Source: UBA5109 sp963975155
Lineage (GTDB): Bacteria; Pseudomonadota; Gammaproteobacteria; Pseudomonadales; Pseudohongiellaceae
Assembly: GCA_963975155.1 (NCBI GenBank)
Contig: CAXBFG010000005.1
Coordinates: 186,001 to 250,000, forward strand
Reading direction: 5' to 3'
DNA: 64,000 nucleotides
Shown here: piece after piece, positions 39,243-49,355 of the stretch
How positions within the stretch are numbered: the stretch's first letter is position 1
Layout of the letters: each line of letters begins with the position of its first letter
Notes under the pieces: model-generated
What the model saw: only the letters and a program-made list of their open reading frames with translations
Databases searched by the model: none
What the model was told of the DNA's origin: nothing
Program-made: the position numbers and the translations under genes

Positions 39243-41281
39243 TGAGCACTTATCTGCTGGATAATACTGCTGGCCCGGATGCAACTGCCGGCCCCGCAGC
39301 CATTGCAACTGCACAGTCCACAGGCAGAGCAATTCCCTTAATCGAGCTGCAACAAGTCACGCGGACCTTCAGGACCGGTGGAGGCGTCGAAGTGCATGCC
39401 CTGAAGGGTATAGATTTAAAAATTTATCCGGGCGAGTTTCTGGCCATTGTTGGTCAATCGGGTTCCGGCAAGTCTACCCTGATGAATATTCTGGGTTGTC
39501 TGGATCGTCCAAGCTCCGGCAAATATCTGTTTGCCGGCAGGGATATCAAGAGCTTTGATGCCGATGGTCTGGCCTGGTTGAGGCGCGAAGCTTTTGGTTT
39601 TGTGTTTCAAAGTTATAATTTGCTGGGCACAGAATCAGCCCTGGAAAATGTTCAGATTCCTGCAGTCTATGCCGGTCTCTCCGCCCATGAACGTGAGATC
39701 AGGGCAGAATCACTGCTAAGTTCGCTGGGCCTTGGGGATCGCATGGATCACCGGCCCACTCAACTTTCAGGTGGTCAACAGCAAAGAGTTTCCATAGCCC
39801 GGGCCATGATGAATGGTGGCAATGTCATACTCGCTGATGAGCCTACCGGCGCGCTCGATACGCAAAGTGGCATTGAAGTGATGGAGCTGCTGGAAGATCT
39901 GGCTCATAAGGGTCATACCGTCATTCTTATTACACATGACCAGGAAGTTGCAGCTCATGCTGAACGCATTATTGAATTCCGTGACGGCGAAGTCGTCAGT
40001 GATTCAGGACCAAAACCGCAGCATGTCGATTCGAAAAACAATGCCAGGCTACGTGAGCTGTTTATGAGTCGCAAAGCCAGCTCATCAATGGCGGGAACCG
40101 CTGAAGCAATCAGGATGGCATTTCGATCCCTGAAGGCAAATATATTCCGTACCATGCTGACCCTCTTGGGTATTGTTATTGGTGTTTCTTCGGTAGTAGC
40201 GATGCTCGCCATCGGAGAAGGGGCGCAACAGGAAATTATTCAGATCATGAATCAGCTGGGTACCAATGTAATGACGGTGCGGCCGGAACGTTTACCCGGT
40301 TCATTTCGAAGCATGCCCTCCACCTTGACACTGGAAGATGCTGAATCGGTACAGAATAATATCCCTAATATCATCGCGGCCATTCCGCAAATGCAAAGCC
40401 GCAACACGCCGGTTCGTTTTGGCAGAAACGATACGCAAACTTCGGTTGTGGCGACAACCGGGTCAATGCCGGAAGTTGAATCCTGGCCACTAGCCCAGGG
40501 TGTCTTTTTTTCGGATCAGGATAGTGCAGACATCGCCAGCGTCGCTGTGCTTGGTTCTGAAGCCAGAGCAGACCTTTTCCCCGATGGTCAGGATCCTCTG
40601 GGACAATATATATTAATCAGAAATATTCCATTTCAGGTAATCGGGATACTCACGGCAAAAGGCGCGCAGGGATTCAATAACCCTGATGATTCAATCTATA
40701 TCCCTTTCAGAACAGGAGCAGTCAGGGTCTTCGGTCAGGAGGAAGCCGACGAGATTCGAATACTCGTCGATGATGTGGATGTAATCGATCAGACTGAGCA
40801 AAATGTACTGGAGTTTTTGAGCGCCCTGCATGGCACACAGGATATGCGCATTGACCAGAATACTTCCATGCTCGAATCTGCATCGCAATCCCAGGAAACC
40901 TTTACTCTGTTGCTGGGTTCAGTAGCTGCGATCTCTCTGTTGGTAGGAGGCATAGGTGTGATGAATATTATGCTGGTATCAGTCACTGAGCGTACCCGCG
41001 AAATCGGTGTTCGCATGGCAACAGGTGCAAGGCAGAGCGATATTCTTTCGCAGTTTCTGTCTGAGGCGATTGTTGTTTCCTGCTTTGGCGGAATAATCGG
41101 CGTTGCATTAGGTGTCGGTGTGGGGCTGGTTCTGGAACGATTTGACGTTGCCATTTATTTTTCAAGTACTCCGATGTTGCTGGCTTTTACCTGTTCAGTT
41201 ACTACCGGTCTGATATTCGGTTTCGCACCGGCAAGAAAAGCCTCCCGACTCGATCCGGTAGTCGCACTGGCAAATGAATAA
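39242..41281 (+). CDS. macB: MacB-type ABC exporter (ATPase-permease fusion)
   Basis: This 679-aa protein combines an N-terminal ABC ATPase with a four-helix MacB permease. Walker A GQSGSGKST is at 71-79, followed by signature LSGGQQQR and Walker B VILADEPTGALD. One membrane helix follows near residue 300 (LTLLGIVIGVSSVVAML). A large periplasmic domain and three C-terminal helices ending in the FtsX-type FGFAPARKASRLDPVVAL complete it. It drives export of macrolides, peptides or siderophores through a TolC-like channel by mechanotransmission. A 33-residue Ala/Thr-rich extension precedes the ATPase. Its gene is coupled to macA and the channel gene by overlapping stop and start codons. Confidence 0.94.
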   Translation: MSTYLLDNTAGPDATAGPAAIATAQSTGRAIPLIELQQVTRTFRTGGGVEVHALKGIDLKIYPGEFLAIVGQSGSGKSTLMNILGCLDRPSSGKYLFAGRDIKSFDADGLAWLRREAFGFVFQSYNLLGTESALENVQIPAVYAGLSAHEREIRAESLLSSLGLGDRMDHRPTQLSGGQQQRVSIARAMMNGGNVILADEPTGALDTQSGIEVMELLEDLAHKGHTVILITHDQEVAAHAERIIEFRDGEVVSDSGPKPQHVDSKNNARLRELFMSRKASSSMAGTAEAIRMAFRSLKANIFRTMLTLLGIVIGVSSVVAMLAIGEGAQQEIIQIMNQLGTNVMTVRPERLPGSFRSMPSTLTLEDAESVQNNIPNIIAAIPQMQSRNTPVRFGRNDTQTSVVATTGSMPEVESWPLAQGVFFSDQDSADIASVAVLGSEARADLFPDGQDPLGQYILIRNIPFQVIGILTAKGAQGFNNPDDSIYIPFRTGAVRVFGQEEADEIRILVDDVDVIDQTEQNVLEFLSALHGTQDMRIDQNTSMLESASQSQETFTLLLGSVAAISLLVGGIGVMNIMLVSVTERTREIGVRMATGARQSDILSQFLSEAIVVSCFGGIIGVALGVGVGLVLERFDVAIYFSSTPMLLAFTCSVTTGLIFGFAPARKASRLDPVVALANE

Positions 41282-41340
41282 TGCACAGATGTCCAGAAAC
41301 TAAAATGCCAGTTCCTAACAGAGCAGGAAAAAAATCAGAT

Positions 41341-42762
41341 ATGAGAAATTTACTATTTTCATTTTTCACAATGACGACAGTTTTAGGGCTGGCTTCATGC
41401 GTGTCTATCGAAGTGCCAGAGCTACCTGATTCGGATGTGCCGCTTGCCTGGGTCGGTCCTCAAACTGAAGATGCCGAAATCTGGCCCAGACTGAGCTGGT
41501 GGGAAAATTTCAGGGATGCTGAACTGAATGAAATTGTTCAGGACGTGAAAGTCAGTAATCTGGATCTACAGAATAACCGTCGCAATCTTGAAGCTGCACA
41601 GATTTCCCTACAGGAAGCCGGATTTAATCTGCTGCCGATCCCCACTGTGAGAATAGGAACCGGAGCCAGCTATTCCGAAAATCTGGGCGGGTCAGAAGCG
41701 GAAAACAGTCCAGGCAATCCCTTTGCTTTATCCGGCGCCCTAAATTACAACGATATCCTCAGCAGACCGGCAATTTTTGATAGTGCACTGGCCGATTTTC
41801 AGGCCCGGCGCGCCCAGATAGCCAACACGGCCCTGAACACGCTGGGTACGGCAGCGTCCACCTATTTCCAGGTATTACTGATCAGGGACCAGATAGATGC
41901 GGCTCAACAGAATCTGCTCAATGCCGAAGCCATAGGCAACATTACCCAGGCTCGAGTTGATGCGGGTGTGGCAGTGCCTATTAATGCCCTGCAACAGCAA
42001 ATAGCCATTCAGCAACAACGCACCAACCTGCAAAGTTTGCGTCAAAATGAATTGTCGGCTCTTGCTTCGCTGGCTTTACTGCTTGGACGTTCGGTACAGG
42101 ACTTCAATATTTCAGGTTCCACGCTGCAGAATATTATGATTCCGACATTACGCCCCGGCATTCCTTCCGAGCTTTTACGCAGAAGGCCTGATCTTGTGCA
42201 GGCGGAGGCAGACCTGATGCGAACTACCGCTCAGGCTGAACTGGCCAGGCTGGACTTCTTTCCATCCATTTCATTGACTGGAGGGATCAATGCTTCCAGT
42301 ACTTCGCTGACTGAATTGGTGAGTTCTCCAGACGCAATCCTCAATCTGGGCGCTGATCTGAGTCAGCTTATTCTGGATAACGGCGCCCGCAGCCGTAACC
42401 TGGATCAAAACAGACTCACGCTGGAGAACAGCCTTAATTTGTATCGCCGGGCAGTGCTCAGTGCTTTTAATGAAATTGAAGTGTTGCTGAGTAATATTCA
42501 ATTATTACAGGAACTGGGTGTAGTGGCAGAACAACAGCTGGCACAAGCGGAAGAATCTTTCAGACTGGCTGAGGTGCGTTATGCCGAAGGTGTAACGGAT
42601 TATCAAACAGTTTTGACGACCCAGAATACTCTCTTTTTCCAACGCACAGCCCTGCTCAACAACAAAATTCAGCAACTGAACTCGATGGTTGGTTTTTATC
42701 AGGCCTTAGGTGGTGGCTGGGATGCAGATGATGAGTCAACCATGGCGATTGCGAGTGAATAA
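41341..42762 (+). CDS. Outer-membrane efflux lipoprotein (NodT/OprM family)
   Basis: This 473-aa outer-membrane factor has a lipoprotein signal (MRNLLFSFFTMTTVLGLASC, lipidated Cys at residue 20) and two OEP repeats. The family's LSWWENFRDAELN opening, the GIPSELLRRRPDLVQAEADL block and FPSISLTGG are present. It forms the trimeric exit duct of the MacAB pump encoded just upstream. The ATG at 41341 places the lipobox at the proper distance. A start overlapping the macB stop (41281) would bury the signal 20 residues in. OpmQ of the Pseudomonas pyoverdine pump has a comparable place. Confidence 0.9.
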   Translation: MRNLLFSFFTMTTVLGLASCVSIEVPELPDSDVPLAWVGPQTEDAEIWPRLSWWENFRDAELNEIVQDVKVSNLDLQNNRRNLEAAQISLQEAGFNLLPIPTVRIGTGASYSENLGGSEAENSPGNPFALSGALNYNDILSRPAIFDSALADFQARRAQIANTALNTLGTAASTYFQVLLIRDQIDAAQQNLLNAEAIGNITQARVDAGVAVPINALQQQIAIQQQRTNLQSLRQNELSALASLALLLGRSVQDFNISGSTLQNIMIPTLRPGIPSELLRRRPDLVQAEADLMRTTAQAELARLDFFPSISLTGGINASSTSLTELVSSPDAILNLGADLSQLILDNGARSRNLDQNRLTLENSLNLYRRAVLSAFNEIEVLLSNIQLLQELGVVAEQQLAQAEESFRLAEVRYAEGVTDYQTVLTTQNTLFFQRTALLNNKIQQLNSMVGFYQALGGGWDADDESTMAIASE

Positions 42763-42855
42763 GGTTAGTTAGAAGCGTTTATTCATACTTTATTTGTGTT
42801 TTGCCTGTAAGTTCCCTTAATTGATGGAATTTTTAGGTGTTTTTGTGTTCTAAAT

Positions 42856-42883
42856 TTGGACATTGCTTCCTTTGGCGTATATT
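42856..42883 (+). promoter_or_regulatory. Probable promoter of the mrdA-rodA operon
   Basis: TTGGAC (42856-42861), a 16-nt spacer and TATATT (42878-42883) resemble a sigma-70 promoter. It lies about 70 nt upstream of the mrdA ATG in a 189-nt gap that holds nothing else I recognise. Confidence 0.5.
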
Positions 42884-42951
42884 CTTCACAATGTTTTTAA
42901 ATAAATTTTGTTAAAGCTTAATTTTTCCCTGGCGTTAGGTGTTATCACATC

Positions 42952-44916
42952 ATGATTGACGATATCACCCTCAAAGATCACAACCAAGAAAGGCGGATTT
43001 TTCTGTCCCGTCTACTTATCGGTGGCATAATTGCAAGTCTGCTTATTGCCCTTCTGGTTTCCCGTTTAGTTTATCTGCAAATTTATCAGCACGAATATTA
43101 TTCAACAGTTTCCGATAAAAACCGCATCTATAGTCAGGCTATCGCCCCAACCCGTGGATTGATTTACGATCGCAACGGTATTTTGCTGGCGGATAACAAA
43201 CCCAGTTATAACCTGACCATGGTCAAGGAAAATGTCCCTGATTTGAATGCCAGCATAAGCCTGATTCAGAATCTGATTGACCTGCCAGAGGAAGAAGTAG
43301 AGAAATTCCGGCAGCGCCTGAGCAGGCGCGGAGTGCCTTTTTCTTCTGTGCCAGTGACTTATGCCTTGAGTGAAGTTGAAATTGCCAGACTTGCGGTAAA
43401 TCAGTTTCGCCTGCCTGGCTTTCAGGTTGAAGCACAGCTGGTCAGGCATTATCCACTGGGCGAACCTGTTGCCCACGCAGTCGGTTATCTAAGCAGCATT
43501 ACCGAAGAAGAACTTCGCACACTGAATGCGGAAAACTACCGGGGCACCCATCAGATGGGCAAGACCGGCATTGAAAGATATTACGAGTCAATCTTACACG
43601 GACAGGTGGGATACGAAACCGTAGAAAAAAATGCACGTGGACAGATCATGAATGTACTGGATCGCAGTGATCCGGTACCGGGAGAAGATCTTGTTTTACA
43701 TCTCGACAGTAAATTGCAACTGGCTGCCTGGGAAGCGATTGGAGATTACCGCGGCGGAGTCGTTGCACTGGATGTTGAAACCGGTGGCGTACTAAGCATG
43801 GTCAGCAAGCCGTCCTTTGATCCGAATCTCTTCGTAGGGGGCATTAGTCAGGGACAATATAACGCCTTGAATGACCCGATAGAGACTCCCCTGTTTAATC
43901 GTGCACTGGCGAGATATTCACCTGGCTCTACCATGAAGCCCTTTATTGGTCTGGCTGGCCTGGACTCCGGGGTGCGTACCCGGGAATATGAGGTGCATGA
44001 TCCCGGATATTATCACCTTAAGGGAGACAGCCATGTCTATCATGACTGGACCTGGTGGTTAACGGAAAGTGGTCATGACACGGTGAATCTGGCAAAAGCC
44101 ATTTATCAGTCATGTGATATTTATTTCTGGGATATGGCGACAGATCTGGGTATTGACCGCATGTCCGCATTTCTGGGTCGTTTTGGTTTTGGTGAAAATA
44201 CCAGCGTTGATATACCTCAGGCCAGCAAGGGAATTCTGCCTTCCAGAGACTGGAAAATGCAAACCCGGGGTCAACCCTGGTATCCTGGTGAAACCCTGAA
44301 TTCTGCGATTGGACAGGGTTATACAGAAGCCAGTGCCTTACAGTTGGCGACGGCAAGTATGCTTATGGCAAATAAAGGCCAATGGCGTCAGCCGATCTTA
44401 CTGAAAAGAGCCGGGCTGCAAAATCCTGATATTCAGCATGTCAGCACGATTCCTGATATACAGCTTCGCAATCCGGATGACTGGAACTTTATTCATAAAG
44501 CCATGCAGGATGTGGTTCATAAAGGTGATGGCGGCTATCGCAACAATGGCACTGCTTATTCCTATATCGCCATGCTGGAAAAGATGCCCTATCACATGGC
44601 AGGTAAATCAGGGACTGCCCAGGTGGTGGGAATGGCCGCAGATTTTGACAATGATGCTGAGGTCCCGGAGCAATTCCGCGATCATGCCTTGTTTATCGCT
44701 TTTGCTCCGGTGGAAAATCCAAAAATTGCCCTGGCGGTGTTTCTTGAGCATGGTGTAGGTGGCAGCGGGGTTGCCGGACCAATTGCCAAAAAAATTCTGG
44801 ATGCCTATTTACTCGATGAATTCGGTGCTTTAAAGCCCGAGTTTTTACCAGACGCAGAACTTCAACAGCTTAGCTCACGTCAAAGCCTCAACGAGGTAAG
44901 TCAGGAGCAGCTGTGA
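42952..44916 (+). CDS. mrdA: Penicillin-binding protein 2 (elongasome transpeptidase)
   Basis: This 654-aa class B PBP cross-links peptidoglycan during rod-shaped growth together with RodA. It has an N-terminal membrane helix (about residues 18-42), a pedestal domain (PTRGLIYDRNGILLADNKP) and a transpeptidase domain. The catalytic SPGSTMKP has Ser326 and Lys329, followed by the second-motif SCD and KSGTAQVVG. Length is normal. It overlaps rodA by 4 nt (GTGA), the standard pairing of this polymerase and cross-linker. Confidence 0.97.
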   Translation: MIDDITLKDHNQERRIFLSRLLIGGIIASLLIALLVSRLVYLQIYQHEYYSTVSDKNRIYSQAIAPTRGLIYDRNGILLADNKPSYNLTMVKENVPDLNASISLIQNLIDLPEEEVEKFRQRLSRRGVPFSSVPVTYALSEVEIARLAVNQFRLPGFQVEAQLVRHYPLGEPVAHAVGYLSSITEEELRTLNAENYRGTHQMGKTGIERYYESILHGQVGYETVEKNARGQIMNVLDRSDPVPGEDLVLHLDSKLQLAAWEAIGDYRGGVVALDVETGGVLSMVSKPSFDPNLFVGGISQGQYNALNDPIETPLFNRALARYSPGSTMKPFIGLAGLDSGVRTREYEVHDPGYYHLKGDSHVYHDWTWWLTESGHDTVNLAKAIYQSCDIYFWDMATDLGIDRMSAFLGRFGFGENTSVDIPQASKGILPSRDWKMQTRGQPWYPGETLNSAIGQGYTEASALQLATASMLMANKGQWRQPILLKRAGLQNPDIQHVSTIPDIQLRNPDDWNFIHKAMQDVVHKGDGGYRNNGTAYSYIAMLEKMPYHMAGKSGTAQVVGMAADFDNDAEVPEQFRDHALFIAFAPVENPKIALAVFLEHGVGGSGVAGPIAKKILDAYLLDEFGALKPEFLPDAELQQLSSRQSLNEVSQEQL

Positions 44917-46067
44917 GTTCATCAGCTTTTATCAGACAGCTTAGCGGTGATTTTGGTCTGGAGCGACGCCGCAGTATCTGGGAAAAACTGAACCTTGATT
45001 TACCTTTATTATTTGCCCTGGCTGTACTGGCCGGCTTTGGCCTGATGGTGCTTTACAGTGCAACGGATGCCAACCGTGCGGATATGCAAAGGCAGATTGT
45101 CTTTATCACACTGGCCTTCGTTGTCATGTTTGTGGTTGCTCAGGTGGATGTTCGTGTTATGCGACGCTGGGCACCATTCATGTATATAGGTAGTCTAAGT
45201 TTGCTGGTTGCGGTTTTGTTTTTTGGTTCTACAACGAACGGCGCACAACGCTGGCTGGACTTGCCCGGTTTACCCCGTTTTCAACCTTCAGAAATAATGA
45301 AAATTGTTTTGCCGCTTACTCTGGCTGCCTATTTTTCGAGGCGGGCCATACCGCCGCGTTTCAAGCATATTTTCTGGTCCCTGATTCTGTTAGGACTGCC
45401 GGCTGTCCTTATTGCGATGCAACCCGACCTTGGTACCGCCCTGTTAATTGCAGTTTCGGGGATTTTTGTTTTGTTGTTAGCCGGCATAAGCTGGAAGCTG
45501 GTAGGTTCAGCCATTGGCGTGGCGGTCCTGTCGATTCCAGGGCTGTGGATATTTTATCTGCAGGAATATCAAAAGCAGCGCATCCTGACCTTTTTAAATC
45601 CTGAAAATGATCCGCTGGGAACCGGCTGGAATATTATCCAGTCCAAAACAGCAATAGGATCTGGGGGGCTTTACGGAAAGGGTTGGTTAAATGGCGTACA
45701 GTCACGACTGGATTTCCTGCCGGAAGGGCAGACAGATTTTATCCTTGCTGTTCTGGCCGAAGAATTCGGCATGACTGGTGTGCTGTTTTTATTGCTGCTT
45801 TATCTGACGATTATTGCCAGAGGAATCTATATTGCCGCCGTATCCAGCGACATGTTCACCCGTCTTTTGGCAGGCAGTATTACACTGACATTTTTCGTTT
45901 ATATTTTTGTAAATATTGGTATGGTGAGCGGCATATTACCGGTGGTTGGCGTACCGCTACCAATGGTTAGCCTTGGTGGTACTTCTATTGTCACACTGAT
46001 GCTGGGTTTTGGCATTCTTATGTCGATTCACAGTCATGGCAAAAGTACTTTTCGTTATGTTGATTAA
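44913..46067 (+). CDS. rodA: RodA peptidoglycan glycosyltransferase (SEDS family)
   Basis: This 384-aa SEDS protein polymerises lipid II with PBP2 in the elongasome. About ten membrane helices and the family motifs LQPSEIMK-like RFQPSEIMKI, ALLIAVSG, the catalytic-loop region WLNGVQSRLDFLPEGQTDFILAVLAEEFG and the closing GVPLPMVSLGGTS are present. The start is GTG at 44913, overlapping the mrdA stop. In Pseudomonas, as I recall, mltB lies between rodA and rlpA; here rlpA follows directly. Confidence 0.96.
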   Translation: MSSSAFIRQLSGDFGLERRRSIWEKLNLDLPLLFALAVLAGFGLMVLYSATDANRADMQRQIVFITLAFVVMFVVAQVDVRVMRRWAPFMYIGSLSLLVAVLFFGSTTNGAQRWLDLPGLPRFQPSEIMKIVLPLTLAAYFSRRAIPPRFKHIFWSLILLGLPAVLIAMQPDLGTALLIAVSGIFVLLLAGISWKLVGSAIGVAVLSIPGLWIFYLQEYQKQRILTFLNPENDPLGTGWNIIQSKTAIGSGGLYGKGWLNGVQSRLDFLPEGQTDFILAVLAEEFGMTGVLFLLLLYLTIIARGIYIAAVSSDMFTRLLAGSITLTFFVYIFVNIGMVSGILPVVGVPLPMVSLGGTSIVTLMLGFGILMSIHSHGKSTFRYVD

Positions 46068-46094
46068 AGACCTTGAGATGAATTAAAAAAACAA

Positions 46095-47006
46095 ATGCCA
46101 AAAAACAATCCATACAAGATGCAGATCAAGCTTACTTGCTTACTTACTCTGAGCCTCTTTCTGACGGCTTGTGTAACTTCACCTCCTGCCAGCAACAGCG
46201 ATTCTGCAAATTCAGGTCGTTACGCGTTGGAGAACGATGTTGCCGTGTTGGAGCCAATTGATTTGCAGGCAATACCTGAAGTTGTCCCGCAAGCGGTCAA
46301 GAGAACCATGGCCGGTAATATGAGTCCCTATCGGGTTAACGGAAAATCATATCGGGTACTGGAAACCGAAAATGGTTACCAGGAAACGGGAATGGCATCC
46401 TGGTATGGTCGAAAATTTCATGGGCACCTGACGTCCAATGGTGAAATTTACGATATGTTTAAATTTTCCGCCGCTCACAAAAGCCTGCCTATCCCAAGTT
46501 TTGCAAGAGTGACCAATCTGGATAACGGCAAGAGTATCGTAGTACGAGTCAATGACCGTGGACCTTTCCATGATGACCGGATTATTGATTTATCCTATGC
46601 CGCTGCAAGCTGGCTGGACTATGCCGATGTTGGCACAGCCCGTGTGATTGTTGAAGCATTAACGCCGGAGCAGGAGGCCTTTGATATCCTGGCTGCAAAT
46701 GATCCGGCGCCTGCCCTTGATCAGGTAGATATCGCGGCAGAACGTCAGTTGATAGAAGCTGACGAAGGCCAGGAGTATCTGCAGGTTGGCGCATTCAGTA
46801 ATCTGGACAGTGCCGAAAATGTTCTGGATGCGCTGGTTGCTCTAACCCAGGTGCCAGCATTTATTAGAAGTGAAATGAATAATAGTTCCAATAATATGCT
46901 GCATCGTGTGCGTTTGGGGCCACTAAATGAGACAATTGAACTCGACTCCTTGATTAGCTTGATCAGGGACGCGGGTCTGGGAAGCCCTTTCCGGGTAAGA
47001 CAGTAA
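46095..47006 (+). CDS. rlpA: RlpA septal-ring lytic transglycosylase
   Basis: This 303-aa outer-membrane lipoprotein cleaves naked (peptide-free) glycan strands at division sites. A lipobox LTAC (Cys near residue 26 from ATG 46095, or 18 from ATG 46119) is followed by a Ser-rich linker. The double-psi beta-barrel comes next (GMASWYGRKFHGHLTSNGEIYDMF and VVRVNDRGPFHDDRIIDLS, with the catalytic Asp). The C-terminal SPOR domain (about 225-300) binds denuded septal glycan. It lies in the order mrdA-rodA-rlpA-dac, typical of gammaproteobacteria. Confidence 0.95.
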   Translation: MPKNNPYKMQIKLTCLLTLSLFLTACVTSPPASNSDSANSGRYALENDVAVLEPIDLQAIPEVVPQAVKRTMAGNMSPYRVNGKSYRVLETENGYQETGMASWYGRKFHGHLTSNGEIYDMFKFSAAHKSLPIPSFARVTNLDNGKSIVVRVNDRGPFHDDRIIDLSYAAASWLDYADVGTARVIVEALTPEQEAFDILAANDPAPALDQVDIAAERQLIEADEGQEYLQVGAFSNLDSAENVLDALVALTQVPAFIRSEMNNSSNNMLHRVRLGPLNETIELDSLISLIRDAGLGSPFRVRQ

Positions 47007-47063
47007 AAAGACCCGCTTAGGTCATAAAAAAGCCAGATTACCATGCCAAACTCGAGGATGATC

Positions 47064-48329
47064 ATGCAGCAAGAAAGGCCAAACCAGATGCAGGAACAAA
47101 TTCAGTATCAAATGCAAGAATCAAACACAAACGCTGTAGCAAGCGCACATATCGGCAGGTCAATTAGCAATATTTATATTTGCTGGGCAGTGCTGCTGCT
47201 GTTGGCATTAGCCTTGAGTTCAACGACTGTAAACGCACAGCAAGCCAGAATCATCCCGCGTGCACCTGATATCGCAGCCACCTCTTATGTTTTGATGGAT
47301 GCTACAACCGGGGATATTCTGGTTGAATCAAATGCAGATATCCCGCTGCCTCCTGCCAGTCTGACAAAAATCATGACAGACTATGTCGTCGCTTCAGAAC
47401 TAAGCAGCGGCAATATCAGTATGAATGATGATGTTTTTATCAGTGTGAAAGCCTGGCAGATGGATGGTTCGAAAATGTTTATTCAGGAAGGCACCACGGT
47501 ACGTCTTGAGGACCTTATTTATGGCATGGTCGTTCAATCAGGAAATGACGCCAGCGTAGCTCTGGCTGAGCATATTGCCGGTAGCGAGGAGGCCTTTGCT
47601 GATATGATGAATCAGCATGCTGAATTGCTTGGCCTCACCAGTTCCTATTTTGTGAATGCTCATGGTTTGCCAGCTGACCAGCATGTCATGTCTGCACGAG
47701 ATCTGGCAACCCTGTCACAGGCTCTAATCAGTCGTTTTCCGGAAAATTACAAAATATACAGTACCCCTGAATTTACCTATAACGGAATCCGCCAGCCAAA
47801 TAGAAATAGTCTGTTATTTCAGGACAGGAATGTAGATGGCATGAAAACCGGCTTTACCGATGCGGCTGGTTATTGTCTGGTGGCCTCAGCCACACGTGAC
47901 GATATGCGGCTGATTGCTGTGGTGATGGGAACAGCAAGTGAAAATGCCCGGGCCATAGAAGCACAAAAATTATTAACCTATGGTTTTCGTTTTTATGAAA
48001 CTCTCGAACTTTTCACCGGCAATGAAGTGCTGGCAAGTAATCAGGTCTGGTCGGGTAAAAGTAACTCGATAGATATAGGTATACAGGACCCGGTCTTTAT
48101 TTCTATCCCGCGAGGTTCAGATGACGATCTGGTGACTGATTTACAGATTAATGAAAATTTGAAAGCACCAATTACTGCCGGCGAAATACTTGGACAGGTG
48201 ACTATCAGTCTGGACGATCAGATTTACTACCAGGGTGAAGTTATTGCCTTACAGACTATTGAACGAGGCAGTCTGATCAAGCGTATTATGGACTGGCTGA
48301 CATTGTTCTTTATGAACTTGTTTAGCTAG
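47064..48329 (+). CDS. dacC: D-alanyl-D-alanine carboxypeptidase (PBP5/6 family)
   Basis: This 421-aa penicillin-binding protein trims the terminal D-Ala from peptidoglycan stem peptides. Active-site motifs are SLTK (Ser99, Lys102), SGNDAS (SxN) and MKTGFTDAAGY (KTG). A C-terminal beta domain and an amphipathic helix (IKRIMDWLTLFF) anchor it in the inner membrane. The N-terminus is odd: about 35 Gln/Asn-rich residues precede the hydrophobic signal segment. The ATG at 47064 has GAGG at good spacing. Starts at 47043 and 47058 are also possible, and the true start may be further in. PBP5 versus PBP6 naming is not decidable. Confidence 0.92.
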   Translation: MQQERPNQMQEQIQYQMQESNTNAVASAHIGRSISNIYICWAVLLLLALALSSTTVNAQQARIIPRAPDIAATSYVLMDATTGDILVESNADIPLPPASLTKIMTDYVVASELSSGNISMNDDVFISVKAWQMDGSKMFIQEGTTVRLEDLIYGMVVQSGNDASVALAEHIAGSEEAFADMMNQHAELLGLTSSYFVNAHGLPADQHVMSARDLATLSQALISRFPENYKIYSTPEFTYNGIRQPNRNSLLFQDRNVDGMKTGFTDAAGYCLVASATRDDMRLIAVVMGTASENARAIEAQKLLTYGFRFYETLELFTGNEVLASNQVWSGKSNSIDIGIQDPVFISIPRGSDDDLVTDLQINENLKAPITAGEILGQVTISLDDQIYYQGEVIALQTIERGSLIKRIMDWLTLFFMNLFS

Positions 48330-48339
48330 CAGACAGATC

Positions 48340-48612
48340 ATGGAAATAGATGAAGACTCGATAAAAATCGAGTTTCCCTGCGAATACCCCATCAAAGTGA
48401 TGGGCCCGGATGTCGATAATTTTAGTGAAAATATACTGGAGATTATCTACCGTCATGCGCCCGATTTGCGAGATGAAAACATAAACTTCAGGTCCAGTAA
48501 AAATAATAACTATCTGGCAGTCAATGTCATTATCTATGCTACCGGTGTCGAACAATTACAGGCTCTGTTTGATGATCTTAAAGCCAGTGGTCGAGTCTCC
48601 CTTGTTCTGTAA
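48340..48612 (+). CDS. ybeD: YbeD/DUF493 family protein
   Basis: This 90-aa ACT-like protein (UPF0250) is always found near dacA and lipB in gammaproteobacteria. The FPCEYPIKVMGP start, SSKNNNYLAVNVIIYATGVEQLQALFDDL and the closing GRVSLVL are family-typical. E. coli YbeD has a regulatory-domain fold of uncertain function. It lies 10 nt after dacC and 5 nt before lipB. Confidence 0.92.
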   Translation: MEIDEDSIKIEFPCEYPIKVMGPDVDNFSENILEIIYRHAPDLRDENINFRSSKNNNYLAVNVIIYATGVEQLQALFDDLKASGRVSLVL

Positions 48613-48617
48613 CAGCC

Positions 48618-49262
48618 GTGCCTGACTCTCAGCCGGAAATCAATACTGAACACCTTGTAATCCGTCATATGGGTACGCAGGACTATGAGACTGTGTGGCG
48701 GCAAATGCAGACATTTACCTTAAGCAGAACTGAGAATAGTAAAGACGAGTTGTGGATACTGCAACATGAACCGGTGTTTACTCTGGGGCAGGCTGGCTTA
48801 AGTGAACATATTCTTAACGCTCACAGCATCCCTGTTCTGAAGTCTGATCGTGGTGGCCAGGTGACCTACCATGGCCCTGGTCAGTTAGTGATTTATCTGA
48901 TGATAGATGTGCGGCGTAATAATTTTGGAGTTCGTCACCTGGTAGATCTGATTGAGAGCTCAATTATTTCTGTATTAGACCAGTATGGCGTGAAGGGTGA
49001 AACAAAAGCACGGGCTCCAGGGGTTTATGTGGCTGACAGGAAAATTGCAGCGCTTGGTCTGCGAATCAAAAAAGGTTGTTCCTACCATGGACTTAGTTTC
49101 AATATTGATATGGATTTAACCCCATTTAGTTATATTAATCCTTGTGGCTATGCCGGGCTGGAAGTCACACAGCTAAAAGATTTACTTGCACAACCCAGTG
49201 ACAAACTATTTACGGAAACCCAGCAAAGATTAGTAAAAAATATAGCGGAAAGTTTGCTATAA
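48618..49262 (+). CDS. lipB: Lipoyl(octanoyl) transferase
   Basis: This 214-aa enzyme moves octanoyl from ACP to the lipoyl domains of 2-oxoacid dehydrogenases and GcvH. It has the family motif SDRGGQVTYHGPGQLVIYL, the catalytic Lys/Cys region KIAALGLRIKKGCSYHGLS and INPCGYAGLEVTQL with the acyl-accepting Cys. The start is GTG at 48618, 5 nt after ybeD. It acts before LipA, encoded 93 nt downstream. Confidence 0.96.
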   Translation: MPDSQPEINTEHLVIRHMGTQDYETVWRQMQTFTLSRTENSKDELWILQHEPVFTLGQAGLSEHILNAHSIPVLKSDRGGQVTYHGPGQLVIYLMIDVRRNNFGVRHLVDLIESSIISVLDQYGVKGETKARAPGVYVADRKIAALGLRIKKGCSYHGLSFNIDMDLTPFSYINPCGYAGLEVTQLKDLLAQPSDKLFTETQQRLVKNIAESLL

Positions 49263-49355
49263 TCATCAGCACCTTATTGTTCGAGTCTGCTTGTGAATTA
49301 AAAACCGGCACTCAAGCCTCAGAATTTCCTGAGGACCAGGATTAATCATTTATTC